DNA of 64,000 bases from Dyella amyloliquefaciens. GTDB taxonomy: Bacteria > Pseudomonadota > Gammaproteobacteria > Xanthomonadales > Rhodanobacteraceae. The stretch covers positions 310,001-374,000 of the forward strand of contig NZ_SAYT01000007.1 of the NCBI RefSeq assembly GCF_004296575.1, written 5' to 3'. The translations under genes and the position numbers were made by a program. Positions within the stretch are counted from its first letter, which is position 1, and every line of letters begins with the position of its first letter. Shown here one piece after another: positions 56,529 to 64,000 of the stretch. The notes beneath the pieces were generated by a model. That model ran no database searches. It had not been told where the DNA came from and saw only the letters and a program-made list of their open reading frames with translations.

Positions 56529-57157
56529 GGTGCCGTGCCATCCTCACGGCAGCCGTCCCGATGCGCAGCGAACACCAGCACGTCGAGGCGCTCGCCGTTG
56601 GCGGCAAGGCATTCGCGCTGCAGTTTGGCTTCCCACACGAAGCGTGTGTTGTCGATGAAGTTGAACAGCATGTGCTGGTTCTTCGCCAGGATGCGCGCAG
56701 TGACCTTGTGCACGTCGCGATAGGTGAAGAAGTGGTCGAGCAGGGCATCTATGGTGTGCCACAGCACGCGTCGCCCCAGGTATTCCGGCTCGCCAATGCC
56801 GCAGGTGATATTGCCGACCTTGTGCGCAAGATTGACGTCCAGGGTATAGAAGCCGATCAGCTGTGCCGTGGCGCGATCAAAAATGCCGATGAAGTGGTTG
56901 TTCAGGCTATCGAACCCGTCGACGAAGGCCCGCAGACGGTCAAGGCTGAAGTTGAGCGGCGGAAGGTTGAGTCCGGTCCGCATCGCCTCGCTGTTGACCC
57001 AGTCCACCATGCGCGTCGTGATGTCGCCCGGAACGACGGTACGCAGCAGATAGCCATGGGTTTCGATATGCACGGGAGCCACGGCGCGCAGATGCGTCGT
57101 GGCGCGCGGCGGGTTGCCGGCGGGCAGGGTGCTGAGTGTCCATTGCAGGTTGGGCAT
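56525..57157 (-). CDS. GNAT-family N-acyltransferase
   Basis: The 210-residue protein has an N-terminal region of about 45 residues before a GNAT core that resembles the RimJ/RimL group: LLRTVVPGDIT, then AQLIGFYTLDVNLAHKVGNI, a GIGEPEYLGRRVLWHTIDAL helix and HKVTARILAKNQHMLFNFI. The usual Q/RxxGxG/A pyrophosphate loop is changed to EPEYLGRRVLW. ATG 57157 lies 17 bases after the autotransporter stop. GNAT enzymes generally use acetyl-CoA, but some use acyl-ACP; the neighbouring ligase and carrier protein make a long-chain acyl donor plausible. The acceptor is unknown. Confidence 0.78.
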   Translation of the reverse strand: MPNLQWTLSTLPAGNPPRATTHLRAVAPVHIETHGYLLRTVVPGDITTRMVDWVNSEAMRTGLNLPPLNFSLDRLRAFVDGFDSLNNHFIGIFDRATAQLIGFYTLDVNLAHKVGNITCGIGEPEYLGRRVLWHTIDALLDHFFTYRDVHKVTARILAKNQHMLFNFIDNTRFVWEAKLQRECLAANGERLDVLVFAAHRDGCREDGTAP

Positions 57158-57174
57158 CCGGTCACCGGGTCTCG

Positions 57175-60100
57175 CTAGAACTGCCAACGCACATAGGCCT
57201 TTACGCCGTGATCGCTGCTGTTGCTGCCGATCACGCCCGAATAGCTGATCCCGCCATCCCACGCTGGCGCGAATTTGCCGCCGATGCCCAGGTCCACCGC
57301 CAGCGCATCCCGGTCCAGCGGCGCGCCGATCACGCTGAAGGGCGAGCCGCTGGCGAACTGCAACACCGCGGAGGGCGACAGCTGACCATAGGCATGCCGC
57401 CAGCCCGCGCTCATGCGCAGTTCCAGTGAAGCGGCCTCGCTGATGTTGAGTGGGGCAGTGAGGCGCGCGCCCAACGTGCTGAAGGTGTTGCTGCTGTGGT
57501 CGCCGCGGCCGGCAAGGGCGGCAGCACTGTCGCCGGTTTCCTGGAAACCGGTTGTGTGAAGCTGCACGTAGGCCGCGTTGAAGAAGGGTTGCAGGTCGGC
57601 GTCGCGACCAGGCATGTCATAGGCGACTTCGCCCCAGGCCTGCGCCGTGCCGGCGTCGAAATCCGAGGACAGGGTGGCGCCGTACCCAGCGAACGACGGA
57701 CGCCGCGTCAGGGATACGTCGTGCCAGGTGTATGCCAGTCCACCGTGAACACGGATGGCTCCCTGATCGTTGCCGGCGTAAAGCCCCAGGTGGTAGTCGT
57801 CACTGGAACCGGACGATTGCAGGTCATCCATGTTGAAACTGGTACGACTGTAGCCGGCCACGGCGCCCAGACGCCAACCGCCCAGGTCGCGATCGCCGCC
57901 GATGAAGAAGCCGCCGATATTGCGATCTACCTTCGCGGTGTCGTCATGACCATCGTAGTCACCCCAGGAACCGAACGCGTGACCCCACAAGCCGGTGGCC
58001 GTCGAGACGTCGTTGCCGGCGCTGGTTGCCGGGCTGGCGTCGCCGCGCATCCGGTAGCTCACAGCCTCACGCAGGAAGCGACTGTCGTCGACGAACAGGC
58101 CGCGCAGCGACGCATACGCCTCGCCCGAGAGGGCCCCCAGCGAGTGGCATGCGTTGGCATCACTGGTGGATTGCATCACGATGGCATTCAGCGCTGCATT
58201 GTCTGTGCCGGTGGATTGCAGGCCGCCCGCCGCGGCGGTCGCATTACGGTTGCAGGTCAGGTTGGTCAGTGAACGGGTCTGGTTCACCTGTAGGTACGCA
58301 TGGTTCGCGTCGTACCTGTCCTGCAGGGTTGCAAACGGTGACACCGCGATATCACCCGTCAGCGTATAGGTGCCGCTGACGCCGTCGCTGGCATCGAGCA
58401 CCGTGTAACGCGTTCCCAGGGAGTAGAGCGTGTTGCTGATGCGCGATACCTGCAATATCGCGCCGGGCGCGAGCGTGGCGCTGCCGTTGACCCGGACGAG
58501 ATCGGCATTGGCCGAGGCAGGATCGAGCTGCACCTGGTAGATAGCGCCCGCGTTCTGCAGGTAGTTGCCTTGCACCGTGAGCGTGCCGATGGAATGACCC
58601 GGTGCGATGGTTGACCCGCCCTGCAGGGTGGTGGCACCTACGGTGCCGTTGCCGATCAGCGACGTGCCCTGGGCCAGCGTCACCGCGGCACCAGCGACGT
58701 TTCCGTCGACCGACAAGGTGCCGCCGTTCACCAGGGCAGGGCCGGTGAATCCGCCGTTGCCTTCGATGGCCAGCGTGCCTGTGCCGCTCTTTACCAACGT
58801 GCCGTTGCCGCCGAGCGCGCCGGTCAGGGTCAGCGTGCTGCCGTTGTCCGTCGCGATGTCGCCAGAATTTTCTACGGTCACGGTGCGTGCGGAGCTGAAA
58901 CTTGCCGTCGTTTCCAGTGCACCACCGGCGAGGGTGACGACGCCTGCGGCCTCACCGAGATTATTGTCCGCCGAGACCTGCATCGTGCCGCCCTGCACGC
59001 GGGTGCCACCGCTGTAGGTATTGGCGCCGCCCAGGATCAGCGTGCCCAGATCGTCTTTCACCAGCTCGGCGCTTCCTGCAATGCTGGCATTGATGATGGC
59101 GGTCGGCAGCGCCGCACTCGTCGCCAGCAGCTCGCGCGACAAACCCTCGCCAACGCGGATATAGGCCTCGCTTCCCACGAGGGTAAGCGTACCGCCTTGA
59201 ACGACATACCCGCTGGTGGCGAACTGAAGGCCGGCGGCTGTGACCGCGCCAAGGCTGTTGTCGATGGTCACCGTGCCCGGCGCGCCCGCAAACACGGCAA
59301 AGGCACCATCGGCATAGGGCGCATTGGGCGTACCTTTCACATTGGTCCAGTTGTTGTTGCCGGCCAAGGCCTGCCACGTGCCGTTGCCGCCGTCGATCAC
59401 GCCGTTGTTCTTCGGGCCGGCGTCGCCATCCCAGAAACTCAGGGGGATGCCCGGGAGCGTGTACACCAGGTCCACCTGCTGCGGAATGGCGGTAAGTACC
59501 TCCAGTCCAGTCACGGGCGTGGTGCCGATGGCCAGGCCAAGATCCGTCAGCGTGCCGCCGTAGTTGATCACGCGATAGATGCCCGGCTCGAAGCTGCCGC
59601 CCGGCGCTTCGGTGATGTTGATCGTGCCGGCCAGGGTCAGGTTGCCGCCGACATTGATCAGGTCGTTGAAGGAGCCTCCCGGCGTTCCGGCCTGGCCGTA
59701 GTCGTATTCGAGTACGGCTCCCGGCGACAGCGCCAGGTTGCCGCCGATGCCGAGCAGGCCAGGCTGCAGCGGACCGCTGCCGGGGGTGAGGAAGCCGCCG
59801 CCGGCTACGCTGACATTGCCCCCCAAGGCGCCATTGCCGCCAAGTCGCGCGCCGCTGTCGACGGTTACCGACGTGCCTGCTGCACCGAGCACGCCATTGA
59901 CCCACAGTGAGCCACCGGCCACGGTCGTGTTGCCCGTAAAGGTGCTGCTGTTGCCGGTCAGCACCTCGTTGCCGGCGGCCAGCGTGAGTGGCCCGCTGCC
60001 GACGAACTGACCGGCGAAGGTGTCGTTGGCTGCCGTCAAAGTGAGCTGCGAGGCACCAAGGGTTACCAGGCCGCTGCCAGCGAGGCTGATGATGTAAGGG

Positions 60101-62145
60101 TCGACGTTGGCGGTGCTGATGTCGAATGTGCCATCGGCCACCACGCGACTGGATTGCGCGATGCTGCCGTTGCCTGTCAGCGCCAAGGTGCCGGACTGGA
60201 TGTTGGTTTCGCCGGTATAGGTATTCACCGCGGTCAGTGCAAGCGTACCGACGCCGGATCGGGTGAGGTTGCCGGCACCGGAGATCGCACCGGTCTGTGT
60301 GGCCGATGCGCCGTTTTCGTTGGTGGCGGTCAACGTGGCGCCGGCAGCAATATCAATGGTGTTCGCAATGCTGGTGCCCGCACCGTAGATCAGTCCGCCA
60401 CCGCTGCCGAGCACTCTCACTACACTGCTTCCCAGTGCGGCGTTGTAACGCAATCCGAGCGCTCCGCCGTAGATCGCCGTGGTGCCGCTGAAGCCACTGT
60501 TGTCGGTGGCGGCGCCGGCAGGGGGACTCGGTGCCGGCTCCAGGTACGTCGTACCGCCATAGCTGGCTAGCGTGCCCGTGCCCACCAGGGGCACCGAGAA
60601 CACGTAGTCACTTGCCGTGTGATTGAAGGCAACCGTGGCGGAACCGGGGCCAAGGTCGATCTGCGCTGCCTTGAGCGTGCCTGGTGCGGCAGCCGCCTGG
60701 CCAGCGGGAGCACCGATGTTCAGCGTGCCGTTTCCACTGGCGTTCTCGCCGAGATAGAGCGTGCCCAAGCCATCGTCGAACTGATCCATCTCGTACCAGC
60801 TAGCGTACTGACCGGTGCTGTCGGTACCGTAGCGTGAGAGATAATGAAACGCGCCGACGCTGGCCACGCCGCCGTCGGCGAGCGTGAGACTGCCGGTACC
60901 ACTGACGCCGACATGAAGTGCGCCGATGTTTTCGGCTGCCACGGGACCGACCACGATAGTGTCGTTGCTGGAATCGTAGTAGTCGTATACAGCGACACCA
61001 CCCACATCCCACACCGATCCGCTGCCCGACACGAGTACGTTGCCGACACCGCCATCGACCCCGACGCGGGCTGTCGCAAGCGGGCTGCCGCTGCCCGAGT
61101 TGTAGGCCTGGTAATTGACGGCCTTGCCGCCTGCCAGGATGTTGAGCGAGCCCTGGCCTGGCGTGCCGGACGCGGTATCCACGCCACGCCCGATGTCCAC
61201 GCCGTTGCCAATGCTTGCGCGGCTGCTGTAGCCGCCGGCATTCAATCCGGAAATCTGCAGCACGCCCACGCCACCTTCGGCCCCGATGACAAAGTCCTGC
61301 TGGGCCTGGCTGCCACTGTAGTTCGGGCTGACTGCGAGCTTGCCGCCCGAGAGCACGTTGACCTGTCCATGACTGCCCGCCGCCTCGCCGATGGCAAAGG
61401 CCGTCATGCCGGCCTCGCCGCGAGAGTAGCCGTTGAACACCAGTGCGCCGTCCTGCACGGTGACCGTGCCGGTACCACCGTTGGTGCCGACCACATTGTT
61501 GAGGGAGGTGCTTCCGGCCTTGCCTGCCGAAAACTGGTTGCGTGAATTCATGCCTTGCGATTGCACGCTCTTGCCCGAGCCGAGCACATTCACGGTGCCC
61601 TGGCTTCCTGGGCCGTCGCCGACCACAAAGCCCGGATTCGGGTCGCTCGTCGCAAACTGCACGTTGATGCCTGGCTCGGTGCCGTTGCGCAGGTTGAGCG
61701 TCACGGTGCCATTGCCACCCGCCGCACCCACCGCAAAGGCGGTGCCGTTGGCGGCATAGATATAAGCCTGGTCGGCGGTATTTCCGGTAGCAACATTGAA
61801 CGTCAGTTGGCCGGTGCCGCCACTGCCCACGCTCAGCGAGTTGACGAACCAGTACGTGCTGCTGCTCCAGATCGTGGGCGAAGCAAGGTCAGCTCCCGCC
61901 GTCCAAACGGCCGGATGGGTGCCTGCATTGATGACGACATCACCGAAGCTGTCCGTCGGTACCGGGCTCCAGTTGTTGGAATTGGTGACATCGCTGCTTA
62001 CCGCGCCGCTCCATTGCTGGGCCTGCACGTGCTCTGCCACCAGCGCCGAACCCAGCGCCGCGGTAATGCCAATGGAGAGTTTGAGCCGGGCGGGCAGGCG
62101 CTCATCACGACGGTGGGCCATCACACGACCTGCATGGCTGGACAT
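57175..62145 (-). CDS. Type Va autotransporter with beta-strand (PATR) repeats
   Basis: From ATG 62143-62145, with AGGAG 8 bases upstream, the protein is 1656 residues. A long signal peptide ends near EHVQAQ (about residue 45). The passenger is a repetitive Gly/Ala/Thr-rich beta-helix with autotransporter-associated repeats such as GTLALTAVNTYTGETNIQSG and GTLILGGANTYSGGTRVQGG. Two cysteines lie before the C-terminal beta-barrel (last 270 residues, from WGHAFGSWGD to YVRWQF with terminal Phe). It should be exported by Sec and BAM and displayed on the surface. The four downstream genes of the unit encode acyl-group enzymes, which is unusual for an autotransporter. Confidence 0.9.
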   Translation of the reverse strand: MSSHAGRVMAHRRDERLPARLKLSIGITAALGSALVAEHVQAQQWSGAVSSDVTNSNNWSPVPTDSFGDVVINAGTHPAVWTAGADLASPTIWSSSTYWFVNSLSVGSGGTGQLTFNVATGNTADQAYIYAANGTAFAVGAAGGNGTVTLNLRNGTEPGINVQFATSDPNPGFVVGDGPGSQGTVNVLGSGKSVQSQGMNSRNQFSAGKAGSTSLNNVVGTNGGTGTVTVQDGALVFNGYSRGEAGMTAFAIGEAAGSHGQVNVLSGGKLAVSPNYSGSQAQQDFVIGAEGGVGVLQISGLNAGGYSSRASIGNGVDIGRGVDTASGTPGQGSLNILAGGKAVNYQAYNSGSGSPLATARVGVDGGVGNVLVSGSGSVWDVGGVAVYDYYDSSNDTIVVGPVAAENIGALHVGVSGTGSLTLADGGVASVGAFHYLSRYGTDSTGQYASWYEMDQFDDGLGTLYLGENASGNGTLNIGAPAGQAAAAPGTLKAAQIDLGPGSATVAFNHTASDYVFSVPLVGTGTLASYGGTTYLEPAPSPPAGAATDNSGFSGTTAIYGGALGLRYNAALGSSVVRVLGSGGGLIYGAGTSIANTIDIAAGATLTATNENGASATQTGAISGAGNLTRSGVGTLALTAVNTYTGETNIQSGTLALTGNGSIAQSSRVVADGTFDISTANVDPYIISLAGSGLVTLGASQLTLTAANDTFAGQFVGSGPLTLAAGNEVLTGNSSTFTGNTTVAGGSLWVNGVLGAAGTSVTVDSGARLGGNGALGGNVSVAGGGFLTPGSGPLQPGLLGIGGNLALSPGAVLEYDYGQAGTPGGSFNDLINVGGNLTLAGTINITEAPGGSFEPGIYRVINYGGTLTDLGLAIGTTPVTGLEVLTAIPQQVDLVYTLPGIPLSFWDGDAGPKNNGVIDGGNGTWQALAGNNNWTNVKGTPNAPYADGAFAVFAGAPGTVTIDNSLGAVTAAGLQFATSGYVVQGGTLTLVGSEAYIRVGEGLSRELLATSAALPTAIINASIAGSAELVKDDLGTLILGGANTYSGGTRVQGGTMQVSADNNLGEAAGVVTLAGGALETTASFSSARTVTVENSGDIATDNGSTLTLTGALGGNGTLVKSGTGTLAIEGNGGFTGPALVNGGTLSVDGNVAGAAVTLAQGTSLIGNGTVGATTLQGGSTIAPGHSIGTLTVQGNYLQNAGAIYQVQLDPASANADLVRVNGSATLAPGAILQVSRISNTLYSLGTRYTVLDASDGVSGTYTLTGDIAVSPFATLQDRYDANHAYLQVNQTRSLTNLTCNRNATAAAGGLQSTGTDNAALNAIVMQSTSDANACHSLGALSGEAYASLRGLFVDDSRFLREAVSYRMRGDASPATSAGNDVSTATGLWGHAFGSWGDYDGHDDTAKVDRNIGGFFIGGDRDLGGWRLGAVAGYSRTSFNMDDLQSSGSSDDYHLGLYAGNDQGAIRVHGGLAYTWHDVSLTRRPSFAGYGATLSSDFDAGTAQAWGEVAYDMPGRDADLQPFFNAAYVQLHTTGFQETGDSAAALAGRGDHSSNTFSTLGARLTAPLNISEAASLELRMSAGWRHAYGQLSPSAVLQFASGSPFSVIGAPLDRDALAVDLGIGGKFAPAWDGGISYSGVIGSNSSDHGVKAYVRWQF

Positions 62146-62381
62146 GACGCTAACTCCTGTTGGCGCATGTGTACGGCGGCCGGATGGCCCGCACACGTCT
62201 CGCACCGCCGCTCCACCGATATATCTCGCGGCGAACGAATCCCCCTATCAGGTCGTAAATAGCCTTCCTGAAATGAAATTGCCGTCATCAGGGTGTGTAA
62301 ATCATCGAGACAGCGCTGACATTCACCCTCCATCGACAAGCGCTGGGGCTGGATGAGCGCCCTTTCCGGTTGGGCGCCAAC

Positions 62382-63095
62382 ATGCGTATCGGTGGCTGTA
62401 GGGCCTTGGTGACCGGGGCGGGGCGCGGACTGGGCGCGGCATTTGTCCAGAGTCTGCGTCGCGCGGGGGCCGACACCATTTATGTGGGCATGCGTGAGCC
62501 TCGCGAGCTCAACCAACCAGGCCTGATTCCCGTCGCGCTCGACGTCAGTGACCCTGACAGCATTGCGGCGGCCGCCACGCGCTGCAGTGACGTCAGTTTG
62601 CTGATCAACAATGCCGGCGTGATGAAACCCGACGCATGCCTGCTCGATGTGCAGGGAAGCAATGACCTGCATGAACAGCTCGCGGTCAACCTGTTTGGCA
62701 TGCTGGATGTCACACGAGCATTTGCGCCGTCACTCGCGGATGCGGGTGGTGGTTGCGTGGTGAACATGCTGTCCGCGTTGAGCTGGGCCAGTCTGCCGCA
62801 TACATCGACCTACTCAGTCAGCAAGGCGGCAGCATGGTCCCTGACCAATGGCCTTCGCAACGAACTGCGCGCACAGCGCACGCAGGTAATCGCCGTCCAT
62901 GTGGGCTATGTCGATACCGACATGGCACGTGCCGTCAACGCACCAAAACTCGCGCCCGATGTCGTTGCAACGCGGGTGCTGGAGGCGATAGAGCGGGGCG
63001 ACGAAGAGATTCTCGTAGATGACACCGCGCGTCAGGTAAAGGCGGCAATGTTGTGGCCTCGCCCGCTGTACCTGGGGCCCGATCCTGGTCGTTGA
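62382..63095 (+). CDS. Short-chain dehydrogenase/reductase
   Basis: The 237-residue classical SDR has the NAD(P) motif TGAGRGLG (about 11-18), NNAG (about 78-81), a catalytic Ser in MLSALSW and YSVSK (about 142-146). It oxidises or reduces a hydroxyl/keto group; the substrate is unknown. ATG 62382 is used; a TTG at 62370 is less likely. It is divergent from the autotransporter-acyl operon, with about 235 bases between the starts. It could act on the same product, but nothing proves it. Confidence 0.85.
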   Translation: MRIGGCRALVTGAGRGLGAAFVQSLRRAGADTIYVGMREPRELNQPGLIPVALDVSDPDSIAAAATRCSDVSLLINNAGVMKPDACLLDVQGSNDLHEQLAVNLFGMLDVTRAFAPSLADAGGGCVVNMLSALSWASLPHTSTYSVSKAAAWSLTNGLRNELRAQRTQVIAVHVGYVDTDMARAVNAPKLAPDVVATRVLEAIERGDEEILVDDTARQVKAAMLWPRPLYLGPDPGR

Positions 63096-63416
63096 CAGCG
63101 CAGATTTCGGAGGTCAGGTCGTGGCGCCTTAATAGGCCATAGGTTTCGCCTGGGAGGGTGTACCTTGCATCAGTAAGTTGGCGATACTGGATGAAGTAGC
63201 TTTACCGAATCCTCGAGGTTGCCAAGGACGACTCCTGGGGGGGCGCTTTCGAGTCGAAGCAGACATAACGCGGGCAGCTCTGTGGCACAAATTGGGGCGA
63301 GACTTCGGCCATGTCAAAAGGGGGCGATGACGTGGAACGTCGAATGAAATGCCTGCCCGCTGTTGGGGCTGCTCTGGTCGCGGGGGGCGTCCACTCATCT
63401 CAGCGCGTTCGAAAGC
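63096..63416. other. Gene-free stretch before the truncated ATPase
   Basis: About 320 bases. All three forward frames are interrupted; no P-loop sequence of the missing ATPase N-terminus can be read in any of them. No insertion-sequence end is recognised. Confidence 0.5.
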
Positions 63417-64000
63417 ATGTTCACGCAGATTGCCGATCCTGAGCGCGCGCCGGAAGTCCTGCGCGTACGCGAGGTAGTGCGAGGCTGGCGCCACTACGAT
63501 CACTTCCGCTCGGATCGCGATGCGCCACCCAGGCACACGCAATTGGGCACGCGCACGTCGGTATTCGGCCACGATGGTGCGGACCTCGCGGCAGCGTGGC
63601 AAACCATTCGTGAGATCGGCGACGAGCGTGCGCTCGACAAGGCGGTGGAGGATGCGTTTCCCGGCGCGAGAGTCAGCGTGTCGGTGGACGATGGGCGCTT
63701 CACCCTGCAGTTCGCGCAGCACGGTCTGTTGCGTCCGCTCAATGCGATGGAGCTGTCCGATGGCACGCTGCGCTACGTGCTGTGGATCGCGGCGATGCAC
63801 ACACCACGACCGCCGCCGCTGATGGTGTTGAACGAACCGGAGACCAGCCTGCATCCGAATCTTCTACCTGCGCTCGCGCGACTGATCGTGCACGCGTCGT
63901 CGCGCAGCCAGGTGTGGATGGTTTCGCATGCCTCGCGGCTGATCAGTGCGCTGGAGGCGGATCGTGCGTGCCAGCCCATCGCGCTGGAAAAAGACATCAG
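63417..64000 (+). pseudogene. AAA/ABC-type predicted ATPase (COG4637-like), N-terminally truncated, runs off the window
   Basis: An open frame continues past the window end. From ATG 63417 about 194 codons are visible. They match the C-terminal half of RecF/OLD-like predicted ATPases: VREVVRGWRHYDHFR, an ABC-type signature MELSDGTLRYVLW, Walker B LMVLNEPETSLHPNLLPAL and a switch histidine in WMVSHASRL. The roughly 170 N-terminal residues of the family, with the P-loop, are absent. The frame is closed by TGA at 63345-63347 and the upstream 320 bases encode nothing similar. It cannot bind ATP normally, so it is probably a decayed gene. Confidence 0.65.

Noticed and set aside
63129-63854. A 241-codon minus-strand frame opposite the truncated ATPase
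   Set aside because: Its plus-strand complement carries clear ATPase motifs, and the minus-strand product has no family features.

Overview
The window is high-GC, gene-dense chromosomal DNA from a gammaproteobacterium. Housekeeping gene content, GTAG-headed palindromic repeats like those of Stenotrophomonas, a recC-recB-recD operon and fimT-pilVWXY1E-type minor pilin clusters point to the Xanthomonadales/Lysobacterales, probably Rhodanobacteraceae (Dyella, Luteibacter or Rhodanobacter relatives). That placement is inferred from protein resemblance, not from a search.

Positions 1-17,600 are core genome. In order: the 3' end of a mercaptopyruvate sulfurtransferase, an enoyl-CoA isomerase-like gene, a DUF4139 exported protein, a translationally coupled uvrA/thioesterase pair, a DUF2059 protein with a Lys/Ala/Pro-rich tail, rplU-rpmA, obg, rpsT, murJ, ribF, ileS, lspA, ispH and tRNA-Thr(CGT). 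Two families of intergenic palindromic repeats occur here, each twice.

Positions 17,600-33,600 hold two complete paralogous minor-pilin/PilY1 clusters in the same orientation. The first is fimT-pilV-pilW-pilX-pilY1-pilE and the second pilV-pilW-pilX-pilY1-pilE-fimT. About 1.2 kb carrying two small hypothetical genes separates them. The two PilY1 proteins differ in their metal-binding motifs. Positions 33,600-42,700 encode RecBCD as an overlapping minus-strand operon. A TonB-dependent receptor, a DUF3574 lipoprotein and an NCS2-type permease follow.

Positions 47,600-53,300 look accessory: short hypothetical genes, an orphan HigA-like antitoxin, a DUF4034 protein, a small membrane protein and an exported Asp-box (BNR) protein. 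Between them lie long hairpins, including a leader able to form mutually exclusive stem-loops, and recurring TCCGCTT palindromes.

Positions 53,300-62,150 carry the most unusual locus: a tightly packed minus-strand unit encoding a 1656-residue autotransporter, a GNAT acyltransferase, a fatty-acyl-AMP ligase-like enzyme, a free-standing acyl carrier protein and a cytochrome P450. The last four genes overlap by 4 bases at each junction. A short-chain dehydrogenase is divergent from it. Together they suggest synthesis of a modified acyl group, possibly linked to the secreted autotransporter. The window ends in an AAA-type ATPase whose N-terminal half, including Walker A, is missing.
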